Assembly (NCBI GenBank): GCA_902613595.1
Contig: CACMHY010000009.1
Location: 1-55,437, forward strand
Length of the DNA stretch: 55,437 nucleotides
Direction: 5' to 3'
Origin: an uncultured Bacteroidota bacterium
GTDB taxonomy: Bacteria > Bacteroidota > Bacteroidia > Flavobacteriales > Flavobacteriaceae
A program made the translations under genes and the position numbers. A model generated the notes under the pieces. The model saw only the letters and a list, made by a program, of their open reading frames with translations. It ran no database searches and was not told the origin of the DNA. Numbering within the stretch: position 1 is the first letter of the stretch; the number at the start of each line of letters is the position of its first letter. This document shows positions 8,876-16,940 of this stretch, in pieces.

Positions 8876-8906
8876 CAAAACTATTAAATTAAATTTTATA
8901 AAACAA
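8876..8906 (-). promoter_or_regulatory. Promoter of the FecA-like receptor gene
   Basis: On the minus strand TTG (8906-8904) and TAGTTTTG (8883-8876) are 20 bp apart, a full Bacteroidota promoter about 29 nt before the GTG. It sits between two Fur-type boxes. Confidence 0.65.
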
Positions 8907-8910
8907 TGTT

Positions 8911-8929
8911 ATTTAGAATTATTTTAAAT
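8911..8929. promoter_or_regulatory. Fur-family box, distal
   Basis: ATTTAGAATTATTTTAAAT differs from the 7-1-7 palindrome ATTTAGAATnATTCTAAAT at one position. It starts 4 bp upstream of the -33 element of the receptor promoter. Confidence 0.55.
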
Positions 8930-8976
8930 AATAAATATATTAAACTGATTATGTAATATTTAAAAAACTTTATTTG

Positions 8977-9579
8977 TTAGGGATATACTAAAAAAGCAGA
9001 AATTAAAAATAATATAGCTGCTTGAATTCTATTCCAAATAATGTGCTGGCTAATTCTTTTTATACGTTTACCAAAATAGTAAGACAAAAACGAAACTGAA
9101 CAGAATATTATTAATGCCTGCAATATAAATATACTGCCAAGGACTGCGAATTGTATTTTTAAACTTAAAGTTGATGAGAAAAGAAAACCAGGAAAAAAAC
9201 TAATAAAGAACAAGCTTACTTTTGGGTTACTTAGATTCATAATAAATCCTGTTACAAAATAACTTTCTTTTCTTTCATTCAACTTATCTCTTTTTTTATT
9301 AATTCTTAAAATATTATAGGCTATAAAAACCAAATATATAGCTCCAAATATTTCAATAGCACGAAATATTTCTGGAAATAATTGTAATAAACTAGCCAAC
9401 CCGAGAATAACTAAACAAGTATGGATAATAAGCCCTGAACACAGACCCAAAGAAATCTTTGATCCATTTTTCCAACCTTCAGAAATACTAGTTGTTATAA
9501 CAAACAAAATATCTGGACCAGGTAAAAGTGTTAGACTAATTGAAGAAATTATAAAAAGTAAAATTGTATTGTAATCCAT
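8977..9579 (-). CDS. LysE/RhtB-family amino-acid exporter
   Basis: An inner-membrane exporter of about 200 residues. It begins with the family signature LTLLPGPDILFVITTSISEG and has six hydrophobic segments; NLSNPKVSLFFISFFPGF is the second conserved loop. The start is ATG at 9579; an in-frame TTG at 9588 overlaps the predicted promoter box. Families of this type export lysine, threonine or homoserine lactones; the substrate here is unknown. It is divergent from the DUF3050 gene with only 38 bp between starts. Confidence 0.88.
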   Translation of the reverse strand: MDYNTILLFIISSISLTLLPGPDILFVITTSISEGWKNGSKISLGLCSGLIIHTCLVILGLASLLQLFPEIFRAIEIFGAIYLVFIAYNILRINKKRDKLNERKESYFVTGFIMNLSNPKVSLFFISFFPGFLFSSTLSLKIQFAVLGSIFILQALIIFCSVSFLSYYFGKRIKRISQHIIWNRIQAAILFLISAFLVYP

Positions 9580-9585
9580 TTTAGA

Positions 9586-9593
9586 CAAATTTA
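9586..9593 (-). promoter_or_regulatory. Candidate -7 box for the LysE-family gene
   Basis: On the minus strand TAAATTTG matches TAnnTTTG, 6 bp before the ATG at 9579. This would give an almost leaderless transcript. No matching -33 TTG is seen. Confidence 0.35.
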
Positions 9594-9597
9594 TAGA

Positions 9598-9605
9598 TAT
9601 ATTTG
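9598..9605 (+). promoter_or_regulatory. Candidate -7 box for the DUF3050 gene
   Basis: TATATTTG lies 12 bp before the ATG at 9618 and only 4 bp from the opposing box of the LysE-family gene. Confidence 0.4.
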
Positions 9606-9617
9606 TACTTTATATTA

Positions 9618-10415
9618 ATGAAATTGAAGATGATAGAAAGATTAGAAAGCGAATTGCTTCCATTACGAATTAAGCTAAAAAACCATTCCATTTACAATAA
9701 AATTGAATCATTAGATGATATTCAAATATTTATGGAGTCTCATGTGTTTGCAGTTTGGGATTTTATGTCCCTTTTGAAAAAACTGCAAAGTATTCTTAGC
9801 TGTAACCAGATCCCATGGTACCCGTCTGGATTTCCTAAGGCATCTAGACTTATAAATGAAATTGTATGGGGAGAAGAGTCAGATGTAAATCAAGATGGTA
9901 TCCCTATGAGTCATTTTGAAATGTACTTGGATGCCATGAAAAATATTAAGGCAAATACAAAAGAGATCAACCATCTAATTAATGAAGTCAGGTCTTGTAA
10001 TGATATCTTTGATATAATTAATAAATCATCATTGCCAAAGTATGTAAAAAACTTCGTCGATTTTACTTTTGAAGTTATTCAAACTGAAAAACCACATGTA
10101 ATCGCTGCTGTATTTACCTTCGGTAGAGAAGATTTAATACCTGATATGTTTATTGAAATTATAAAAAATTTAAAAGCCTCGACAAATGAAGACCTTTCTG
10201 ATTTGATTTACTACTTCGAAAGACACATTGAAGTAGATTCAGGTGAACACGGGCCATTGGCACTAGAAATGATAAAAGAGCTCTGCCAGAATGACAAAAC
10301 TAAATGGGAAGAAGCTCTTTCGTATTCAAAACAAGCTTTAGAAAATCGTATTAACCTATGGGATGGAATTCTTTCCTCAATAAGTATTAAAAATAAATTA
10401 GTCACAGTTAATTAA
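9618..10415 (+). CDS. DUF3050 protein (haem-oxygenase-like fold family)
   Basis: A soluble, all-helical protein of about 265 residues with the DUF3050 wording: HSIYNKIESLDDIQIFMESHVFAVWDFMSLLK, IPWYPSGFPKASRLINEIV, then HFEMYLDAM. Near the C-terminus, YYFERHIEVDSGEHGPLA is the second His-rich signature. The family is placed in the haem-oxygenase-like superfamily (diiron/haem folds), and its reaction is unknown. His in MESHVFAVWD and the E/H residues of the C-terminal motif are candidate metal ligands. The start is ATG at 9618 (or 9630); the in-frame TTG at 9603 lies inside the promoter box. An M28 peptidase gene follows 22 bp later. Confidence 0.85.
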   Translation: MKLKMIERLESELLPLRIKLKNHSIYNKIESLDDIQIFMESHVFAVWDFMSLLKKLQSILSCNQIPWYPSGFPKASRLINEIVWGEESDVNQDGIPMSHFEMYLDAMKNIKANTKEINHLINEVRSCNDIFDIINKSSLPKYVKNFVDFTFEVIQTEKPHVIAAVFTFGREDLIPDMFIEIIKNLKASTNEDLSDLIYYFERHIEVDSGEHGPLALEMIKELCQNDKTKWEEALSYSKQALENRINLWDGILSSISIKNKLVTVN

Positions 10416-10437
10416 TTAAATATTGAATTACATTAAA

Positions 10438-11421
10438 ATGAGAAATTTTTTTTTAATTTTTATTTTATGTCAATTCTGGTGTAATTCACAGAAATTAGCA
10501 TCTGATTCAAACTATTATTCAGAAACTATTACTGGAAAAGAATTAATGGAGCTTTTATATGTTTATTCATCAGACTATTTCAAGGGAAGGGGTACAGGTG
10601 AAATTGGTCAAAAAAGGGCTTGTGATTTCTTGAGGGACTACTATAAATCAAATAATATTTATCCAGCTAAAGGCACGAATAACTATTATCAACCAATGGA
10701 GCTTTTAATTAATAAGAAAAAAGTTAAAACTGAAAATGTAGCAGCAGTTATCAAAGGAAGTCATTTTCCAAATGAATATGTTATTCTATCGGCGCATTTA
10801 GATCACTTAGGGACAAATGATAATGGGGATGTTTATAACGGAGCTGATGATGATGGTTCTGGCACTGTCGCTTTGCTAGAAATTGCTGAAGCATTTAAAC
10901 TAGCATTTGATGATGGAAAAGGCCCAAAAAGAAGTCTTGTTTTTCTTCATTTTACTGGAGAAGAAAAAGGCCTACTTGGTTCAAAATTCTATACTGAAAA
11001 TCCACTTTATCCCCTACCCTCTACGATTGCTGATTTAAATATTGACATGATTGGAAGAATTAATCCAAAAAGGAATTCAAATAACCCAAATTACATCTAC
11101 TTAATAGGATCAGATAAAATAAGTATGGAGCTGCATAATATCTCAGAGGAGATTAATGAAAAATATACGCAATTAGAATTAGATTATACATATAATAAAG
11201 AAGACGATCCGAATAGATTTTATTATAGAAGTGATCATTACAATTTTGCAAAAAATAACATACCCGTTATATTTTATTTCAGTGGTACTCACGAAGATTA
11301 TCATAAAATAAGTGATACAGCAGATAAAATACTATATTCAACATTAGAGAAAAGGGTTAAACTAATTTTTCATACAGCGTGGGAACTAGCAAACAGAGGG
11401 GAAAAAATTAAAATTGACTGA
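10438..11421 (+). CDS. Exported M28-family zinc peptidase
   Basis: A co-catalytic two-zinc aminopeptidase-type hydrolase, exported: hydrophobic start FFLIFILCQFWC, perhaps a lipoprotein with Cys near residue 15. All M28 ligand motifs are visible: SAHLDHLG (His), GADDDGSGTVALLEIA (bridging Asp), FTGEEKGLLGS (catalytic Glu plus Glu ligand), NIDMIGR (Asp) and RSDHYNFAK (His). The length of 327 fits secreted bacteroidal M28 enzymes. ATG at 10438 is preferred to an in-frame TTG at 10423. It is followed after 2 bp by a barrel-like protein gene. Confidence 0.9.
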   Translation: MRNFFLIFILCQFWCNSQKLASDSNYYSETITGKELMELLYVYSSDYFKGRGTGEIGQKRACDFLRDYYKSNNIYPAKGTNNYYQPMELLINKKKVKTENVAAVIKGSHFPNEYVILSAHLDHLGTNDNGDVYNGADDDGSGTVALLEIAEAFKLAFDDGKGPKRSLVFLHFTGEEKGLLGSKFYTENPLYPLPSTIADLNIDMIGRINPKRNSNNPNYIYLIGSDKISMELHNISEEINEKYTQLELDYTYNKEDDPNRFYYRSDHYNFAKNNIPVIFYFSGTHEDYHKISDTADKILYSTLEKRVKLIFHTAWELANRGEKIKID

Positions 11422-11423
11422 AA

Positions 11424-12068
11424 ATGGTAAGCAGATCAAAAAAATTATTAATCATTTTAATTGGGTTTTTATTTAGCCAGAATTTACAATCTCAAAACGA
11501 AGAGTATACAAATGAAATAGAAGATAGCATTAAGATTCGAAGAATAAATTTTGGATTAAAACTCGGTATTCCAAATGTGATTGGGGGTTCTATTGAGATA
11601 CTACCTCCTATATTAAATAATAAAATAGCACCTTTCTTAGATTTTAGTGGACTTAATATTGATATTGATGACGTCGGAACAGATTTTTCGTATTTAGAAT
11701 ATGGTGCAAATTTTTATTTTAATGAAAAAGGAAACGGATTTTTTATATCCCTTGGGCAAGGAAAATTCAACACTGATCTAAATTTTTATAATTTAGAATT
11801 CAATGAAAATGGTCAAAGCACAATAGGTGATGCTTCAACAAACCTTAAATTCAGTACTACAAACATCAAAACAGGAATAAAAACAGGAGGCACTTTTTAT
11901 TTTCGTTTTGAAGTTGGGTATGGATTTGGGAGCATCCAAAAAACTGTTGAATTTAATGCAACTGCAAATGGAATCTCAGATAACTTTATAAAGGAGATTC
12001 CGCCAATACCTGGTGTCAATAGCGGTGGGATACTGATAGGTAATTTAGGGTTTGGCTTATCATTTTAA
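11424..12068 (+). CDS. Secreted outer-membrane beta-barrel-like protein, unknown function
   Basis: 214 residues with signal peptide (LLIILIGFLFSQNLQSQ) and then alternating hydrophobic strands (FGLKLGIPNVIGGSIEIL, EYGANFYFN, FFISLGQGK, GGTFYFRFEVGYGFG) ending LIGNLGFGLSF with C-terminal Phe. This points to a small 8-10-strand outer-membrane barrel. I do not recognise the family. It starts 2 bp after the M28 peptidase stop, so both are likely one transcript. Confidence 0.7.
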   Translation: MVSRSKKLLIILIGFLFSQNLQSQNEEYTNEIEDSIKIRRINFGLKLGIPNVIGGSIEILPPILNNKIAPFLDFSGLNIDIDDVGTDFSYLEYGANFYFNEKGNGFFISLGQGKFNTDLNFYNLEFNENGQSTIGDASTNLKFSTTNIKTGIKTGGTFYFRFEVGYGFGSIQKTVEFNATANGISDNFIKEIPPIPGVNSGGILIGNLGFGLSF

Positions 12069-12155
12069 GTTAAGTTGTTTTGAAAAATTTATTCTAAAAA
12101 TATTTGATTTTAGTGATTTCAATAGCGAATCGAGTTTTTTACGGTATATATCAAC

Positions 12156-14552
12156 ATGATCAAGTTTAATAATCTATCACTAAACAAAGGGAACTTTCAT
12201 TTCCTACTAAGTATTCTTTTTGTGGTGTATAACCAAACAAGTTCATATAGTCAAGATAAGGTAACACTTAGTGGATATATATCTGACAACGAAAATAATG
12301 AAACATTGATAGGCGTTAATGTAATTATTTCCGATCTTAAAATTGGTACAACAACTAACGACTATGGTTTTTATTCATTGACTGTACCTAGAGGTAATTA
12401 TAAACTTCAAATAAGCTTCTTAGGTTTCAAAAATCAGGAGGTTGATTTAATTTTTTTATCGGACTTCAGTCAAAACTTTAAGTTGCAAAAAGAGATTCAA
12501 ATGCTTGATGAAGTAATTATAAAAGAAAGTTCTGAATTTATTGACCTTAAAAGTCCAGAAATGAGTGTTAACAGGCTTTCTATAAGTACAATTAAAAAAA
12601 TTCCTGCAGTTTTAGGAGAAACTGATGTAATTAAGACCATAACATTATTACCCGGAGTAACAAATGCTGGAGAAGGAGCATCAGGTTTTAATGTTCGAGG
12701 TGGAGGAGCTGATCAAAATTTAATTCTTCTTGATGAGGCTGTAATTTTCAATTCTTCGCATCTTTTTGGGTTTTTTTCAGTTTTTAATCCAGAGTCAATA
12801 AAAGATATTCGCTTGTATAAAGGTGGAATTCCTGCAAAATATGGTGGACGTGTTTCATCTGTATTGAATATCTTTCAAAAAGAGGGAAATAAGAATAAAT
12901 TTAATAGTCAGGGTGGATTAGGATTGATTTCAAGTAGATTGTTACTAGAGGGTCCTATCAAGAAAGAAACCACCTCATTTTTATTTGGAGGTCGCAGCAG
13001 TTACGCACATCTATTTTTACCTCTTATAGAATCTGTCGATAACAACAAGGCGTATTTTTATGACCTAAATACTAAATTAAGCCACAGAGTAAATGAAAAC
13101 AATACAATTTTTCTTTCTGGCTATTTTGGAAGAGATGTTTTTGATATTGAAAATTTATTTGACCTTTCATATGGAAATTCAGTTGCAAACTTTCGGTGGA
13201 ACCATTTATTTTCTAATAAGTTATTTTCAAATCTTTCGATGATATACTCAGATTACGATTACACTCTAGATTTTGGTTTGGCGGAGTTTGATTGGAATCT
13301 TGGGATAACCAATTTTAATTTAAAATATGATTTAAAATATTATTTGAATGAAAAACTTAAAATTGAATATGGACTAAATAGCATCTATTATAAATTTGAT
13401 CCAGGATTAATAAAGCCTACAACTGAAAATTCTACTATTCAAAATCAAAAACTAGAGGATAAATTTGCTTTGGAAAATGCCCTTTATACTAGCATAGACT
13501 ATAAAGTTTTACCTAAACTTCAATTGAATTTTGGTCTAAGACTAAGTAACTTTTTAAGACTTGGTCAAAAAATTAATATTTATGAAAACGATAACCCCCT
13601 TTTATTTATTAATTCAGTTCAGATATACGAAGAAGCAACTCCTGTAGGATTTATTGAATATTCTAAAAGTGAGGTTATAAAACAGTTTAATAATTTGGAA
13701 CCACGTTTCTCATTAGCTTATGAGATTGCTGCTGACAAATCATTAAAGATTAGCTATAATCGTATGGCTCAATACCTGCATTTGATTTCAAATACCAATT
13801 CACCAACACCTATAGATGTATGGGCTCCGAGTGGAAGATATATTGATCCACAATTACTAAACCAAATAGCAGCTGGTTATTTTGAAACTTTTAATAATAA
13901 AATTTTTAGTCTTCAAGCTGAGGTATTTTATAAAGAAATCAAAAATCGTCTTGACTACATCGACGGTGCCGAATTAATTGCTAACGATGCTATTGAACAA
14001 GTTTTGTTAAATGGCGAAGCAAGAGCTGCTGGAATTGAAATTTTATTTCAAAAAAATGAAGGAAAGTTAACCGGATGGCTAGCTTACACTCTTTCCAGAT
14101 CTGAACAAAAAACTCCTGGAAGAACAGAAGAAGAGACAGGAATTAACAACGGTGATTGGTATTTTACACCATATGATAAAACTCATGATTTTTCTTTTGT
14201 TTCAGATTATAGAGTAAGCTCAGGATGGAATCTTAATTTTAATTTTATATTCCAAACTGGTCAGCCAATAACCTATCCAAATGCCCAATATCAATTTCAG
14301 GGGTTTTCCATACCAAACTATGAAGCAAGAAATAGTAGCAGGCTTCCTTCTTATCATCGTTTAGATATTTCTGCTATTTATAAGCCAAAGAATAAAGCAG
14401 GTGAATGGGTTTTTGGAATTTACAATATTTATAATCGAAAAAATGCAGCTTCAATTAGATTTCAGCAAAACATAAATAATGGAACTAACGAAGCAGTTAG
14501 ATTAGCTATTTTTGGCATTATTCCTTCGATCACTTATAATTTTAAATTTTAA
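12156..14552 (+). CDS. TonB-dependent receptor with carboxypeptidase-like N-terminal domain
   Basis: 798 residues. The signal peptide ends near SYSQ; a CarboxypepD_reg-like domain (~35-115: LSGYISDNENNETLIGVN) is followed by a plug (~140-240: VLGETDVIKTITLLPGV, GFNVRGGGADQNLILLDEA, FSVFNPESIKDIRLYKGG) and a barrel ending ITYNFKF. This is the receptor class that in Bacteroidota pairs with a DUF4249 lipoprotein, which indeed follows 2 bp downstream. The substrate is unknown. Unlike the FecA-like receptor, no Fur box is seen upstream. Confidence 0.93.
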   Translation: MIKFNNLSLNKGNFHFLLSILFVVYNQTSSYSQDKVTLSGYISDNENNETLIGVNVIISDLKIGTTTNDYGFYSLTVPRGNYKLQISFLGFKNQEVDLIFLSDFSQNFKLQKEIQMLDEVIIKESSEFIDLKSPEMSVNRLSISTIKKIPAVLGETDVIKTITLLPGVTNAGEGASGFNVRGGGADQNLILLDEAVIFNSSHLFGFFSVFNPESIKDIRLYKGGIPAKYGGRVSSVLNIFQKEGNKNKFNSQGGLGLISSRLLLEGPIKKETTSFLFGGRSSYAHLFLPLIESVDNNKAYFYDLNTKLSHRVNENNTIFLSGYFGRDVFDIENLFDLSYGNSVANFRWNHLFSNKLFSNLSMIYSDYDYTLDFGLAEFDWNLGITNFNLKYDLKYYLNEKLKIEYGLNSIYYKFDPGLIKPTTENSTIQNQKLEDKFALENALYTSIDYKVLPKLQLNFGLRLSNFLRLGQKINIYENDNPLLFINSVQIYEEATPVGFIEYSKSEVIKQFNNLEPRFSLAYEIAADKSLKISYNRMAQYLHLISNTNSPTPIDVWAPSGRYIDPQLLNQIAAGYFETFNNKIFSLQAEVFYKEIKNRLDYIDGAELIANDAIEQVLLNGEARAAGIEILFQKNEGKLTGWLAYTLSRSEQKTPGRTEEETGINNGDWYFTPYDKTHDFSFVSDYRVSSGWNLNFNFIFQTGQPITYPNAQYQFQGFSIPNYEARNSSRLPSYHRLDISAIYKPKNKAGEWVFGIYNIYNRKNAASIRFQQNINNGTNEAVRLAIFGIIPSITYNFKF

Positions 14553-14554
14553 TT

Positions 14555-15367
14555 GTGAATAAATTATTATTGGTATTTATTGTAAACCTTATTTTTTTTA
14601 GCTGCGAAGATGTAGTTGAAATTCAATTAAATGATTCAAATGAAGTCTTAATTGTTGATGCCTACATCAATTGGATAAAGGAATCAAATAAAACGGAACA
14701 AAAAGTCAATCTTTCCTTAAGTAGTCCATATTTCAGAAAAACCAATAAACCTGCGACTGGAGCTAGCGTTTATATAGAGGACGAAAATGGAAAAATTTAT
14801 CAATTTACCGAAGAAAATAGTGGATTCTATATTCCTATAGATACTATACCCTACGATACTGATAATTTATATACGTTAAACATTCAATACAAAAATCAAA
14901 CTTTTAAAGGTGAAGAATCCCTCCGGACTGTAAGTAGTATAAATAGAATAGAACAAGAATATGTTGAATTATTTGGAAATGAGGCTGTTCAACTAGAAGC
15001 ATATTGTTTAGATCCAATGGAGGAAAATAATTTTAGTTATTTTGAATTTACAAGCGCAGGATTAGAATTTCCAGAGTATAATATTTTTAGAGATGACTTT
15101 ACAAGCGGGGGTGAATACTACGGATTCCTTTTAGATTCTAAACTTAAAGAAGGTGATCAAGTAAAAATTCGTCAATTTGGATTATCAAATTTTGGATACA
15201 ATTACTGGTATCTTCTTATTTTACAAAATACTCAGCAAGGTGGACCTTTTGTAGGTACACCAGTTAATCTTAAAGGTAACATATATAATATTGAAAATTC
15301 AAATAACTATGCATTTGGATATTTTAGAATGTCTGAAGTATCGGAAATAGAGTATGTAATAAAATAA
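14555..15367 (+). CDS. DUF4249 lipoprotein, partner of the upstream TonB receptor
   Basis: 270 residues. Short signal with lipobox FFSC (Cys ~17), then the family start EDVVEIQLNDSNEVLIVDAYI and a beta-sandwich with TGASVYIEDENGKIYQF. It ends SEIEYVIK. DUF4249 proteins are surface lipoproteins found next to TonB receptors and are thought to help capture the ligand; that role is inference. The start is GTG at 14555, two bases after the receptor stop. A hairpin overlaps the stop codon. Confidence 0.87.
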   Translation: MNKLLLVFIVNLIFFSCEDVVEIQLNDSNEVLIVDAYINWIKESNKTEQKVNLSLSSPYFRKTNKPATGASVYIEDENGKIYQFTEENSGFYIPIDTIPYDTDNLYTLNIQYKNQTFKGEESLRTVSSINRIEQEYVELFGNEAVQLEAYCLDPMEENNFSYFEFTSAGLEFPEYNIFRDDFTSGGEYYGFLLDSKLKEGDQVKIRQFGLSNFGYNYWYLLILQNTQQGGPFVGTPVNLKGNIYNIENSNNYAFGYFRMSEVSEIEYVIK

Positions 15368-15388
15368 AAGCCGCATAAAAGCGGCTTT
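15367..15388. terminator. Bidirectional hairpin terminator after DUF4249
   Basis: AAAGCCGC (15367-15374), loop ATAAAA, GCGGCTTT (15381-15388). On the plus strand it is followed only by TTTAAAC; on the minus strand by a T-rich stretch (TTTTATTTTATT), so it might also stop minus-strand transcription from the structured region to its right. Confidence 0.7.
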
Positions 15389-15390
15389 AA

Positions 15391-15692
15391 ACAAATTGGT
15401 TTAGGGGTTACAATTAAATCATATTTAATTGCATATTAAAAGTATAAAAAAAGGAAGAGAATGAAAAAAAAATTACCTTTTTTTTTTAAAATCTGTACAA
15501 ATAAAAAAGTGGGAATCAAATTAAAAATCTTTTTCATAGCAATTCTAATTCCCACATAAACAAACCAATTAAATCAAACAAATTCAAACAAATGTCATAA
15601 AAAGTGGGGACTCAATAATGAAGTTATCATCTTACATTAATCAACGACATTACTTCACCCCACTGACTGTAGAATCAGTGCAAATTTTGTTT
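15391..15692. other. Structured intergenic region with nested inverted repeats
   Basis: About 430 bp without a convincing large gene (15389-15820). Element A: outer arms AATTGGTTT (15394-15402) and AAACCAATT (15562-15570) enclose GTGGGAAT (15509-15516) and ATTCCCAC (15548-15555). Element B: AGTGGGG (15603-15609) with CCCCACT (15658-15664), extended by TGAAGT (15619-15624) with ACTTCA (15652-15657) after a 9-nt bulge. A hairpin CACTGA/TCAGTG (15661-15666, 15675-15680) shares bases with the B helix and so excludes it. Outer arms AAACAAATT (15576-15584) and AATTTTGTTT (15683-15692) add to B. It may be a non-coding RNA, a leader, or gene remnants. Confidence 0.4.
15461..15559 (+). CDS. Possible 32-residue leader peptide or receptor N-terminus remnant
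   Basis: ATG preceded by a purine-rich AAGGAAGAGA. The translation is MKKKLPFFFKIC, then basic residues, then KLKIFFIAILIPT and stop. This is the layout of the signal region of bacteroidal SusC-type receptors, but no mature protein follows. It lies inside the inverted-repeat region, and its last codons form the right arm ATTCCCAC. It may not be translated. Confidence 0.22.
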   Translation: MKKKLPFFFKICTNKKVGIKLKIFFIAILIPT

Positions 15693-15820
15693 AAGAATTT
15701 AAATAAATCAATCTAATTAAATATTAATATCTAATAGATCTATAATTAAATCTTATATCGCTCGTATTTATAAGAGGTATAACTGATAATGGATATTTCT
15801 TTTTTTTGTAATTTGTAAAT

Positions 15821-15994
15821 ATGTCGAAAAGAAGACTTTTACATATTATTTTTCCTCAAAATGTAGCTCATATTTACATTGATGGGAAAAAATACTCACG
15901 AAAGGAATTTGATAAAGCAAAGCAGCTTGAAATGCGTAGAGATAAATTTGGTCGTTTTGCTAGTAGTGCGAATATGAAAAAAATTTTATACTAG
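15821..15994 (+). CDS. Small basic protein (57 residues), unknown
   Basis: An intact frame from ATG 15821 to TAG 15992-15994. The product is Lys/Arg-rich: MSKRRLLHIIFPQNVAHIYI at the start, then DGKKYSRKEFDKAKQLEMRR and FGRFASSANMKKILY. There is no signal peptide or membrane segment; the middle looks like a charged helix after a short strand pair (HIYIDGKKY). It overlaps the convergent mini-plug gene by 4 bp at the stop codons. I do not recognise it. A small nucleic-acid-binding role is conceivable from charge alone. Confidence 0.5.
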   Translation: MSKRRLLHIIFPQNVAHIYIDGKKYSRKEFDKAKQLEMRRDKFGRFASSANMKKILY

Positions 15995-16455
15995 AGTTCG
16001 ACAGTTGTTAGCATTATAACTCCTGCTCTACCTTGTTTCCCCCATCTGTTGGTTTCAGCTGCACTTATTAATATTTTGACTTTTCGAATATGAGGAGATA
16101 AAGCCTGAACATCCTGAGGTGGTGAACTGAATTGCTGCCCATTTATTATCCATAATGGAAAAGTTTTAGATGACTCTTGAGTAAAGGTTTGATATTGTCT
16201 TAAGATTGGTATCCCTTCAGCTTGTCGTGCTGTAGGCAAGTAATATTTTAATGCAAGATACCAAGTTTGTGCGTTCTCATCTATTCCCCATTGATTAAGT
16301 CCCATGCTTGCAAGCTTGGCAATTCTTTTTTTCTCTTTTACTTCCTTTTTTATCGTATTTATTTCTTTTTTGGTCAATCCCTTTAAAGATATTTTTTCCT
16401 GTGCTTTAACTGTACAAAGCATAAAAAAAGTTAAAACAGTAAACAGAATCTTCAT
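15991..16455 (-). CDS. Secreted stand-alone TonB-plug-like protein
   Basis: 154 residues: signal peptide ending VKAQ, a Lys-rich helical segment (~22-50), and a C-terminal part like the end of a SusC-type plug: PLWIINGQQF (compare PLYVIDG), PHIRKVKILISAAETNRWGKQGRAGVIMLTT (compare I..I.VLKdA.at..YG.rgAnGVIliTT). The protein ends 2 residues after that motif, with no barrel. It could be a periplasmic decoy or regulator of TonB receptors, or a receptor relic kept as a small protein. Function not known. Confidence 0.65.
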   Translation of the reverse strand: MKILFTVLTFFMLCTVKAQEKISLKGLTKKEINTIKKEVKEKKRIAKLASMGLNQWGIDENAQTWYLALKYYLPTARQAEGIPILRQYQTFTQESSKTFPLWIINGQQFSSPPQDVQALSPHIRKVKILISAAETNRWGKQGRAGVIMLTTVEL

Positions 16456-16502
16456 ATGAAATATTATAAATTGATAAGTAGTTTTTAAGATAAAAAAATT
16501 GT

Positions 16503-16877
16503 TTATTCAATTTTTTCTCCTTCAATTTCAAAAATACCACCTGCAGACCCAGAAAAACTTGAATTTTCAAAATTTAATTCAAAATCCCATTGGGATCCAT
16601 CTATTAAGGATTCAATTATTATTGTTGAACTGTCGATAGGGTAAGTTGCTATTACATCTAATATTCTTTCCTCCTCAAAAACTTTATAATTAACTTGAGA
16701 ATTGTAAATCTTTTTTTCCTTATCAATAATTAAAACTGCAGGAACATCACCTACTCCATCGACATTAAAAACAGTCATTTTATATTTTCCGATAAAAGGA
16801 TCGTTTTCAGTTTTTTTTATTGCTGCACATGATAAACAAAACAATAATAACAGATAATAGGTTAGACTTATCTTCAT
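16503..16877 (-). CDS. Small lipoprotein, unknown function
   Basis: About 124 residues from ATG at 16877, which gives a clean lipoprotein signal (TYYLLLLFCLSC, lipobox LSC). The mature part has short strands (GKYKMTVFNVDGVGDVPAVLII, NSQVNYKVFEEE, GSQWDFELNFENSSFSGSAGG) resembling small lipocalin-like envelope proteins. I do not recognise the family. An upstream in-frame start at 16910 would bury the signal. A perfect palindrome and a -7 box lie about 50-70 bp upstream. Confidence 0.7.
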   Translation of the reverse strand: MKISLTYYLLLLFCLSCAAIKKTENDPFIGKYKMTVFNVDGVGDVPAVLIIDKEKKIYNSQVNYKVFEEERILDVIATYPIDSSTIIIESLIDGSQWDFELNFENSSFSGSAGGIFEIEGEKIE

Positions 16878-16923
16878 TACAAATTCGTTTAGGTTTACTA
16901 CAATATACAAAATAGCAATCTAA

Positions 16924-16940
16924 GTAGAATCAGATTCTAC
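16924..16940. promoter_or_regulatory. Perfect 17-bp palindrome, candidate operator
   Basis: GTAGAATC-A-GATTCTAC is perfectly symmetric around 16932. It lies immediately downstream of the -7 box of the minus-strand lipoprotein gene and covers the expected transcription start. Confidence 0.5.
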
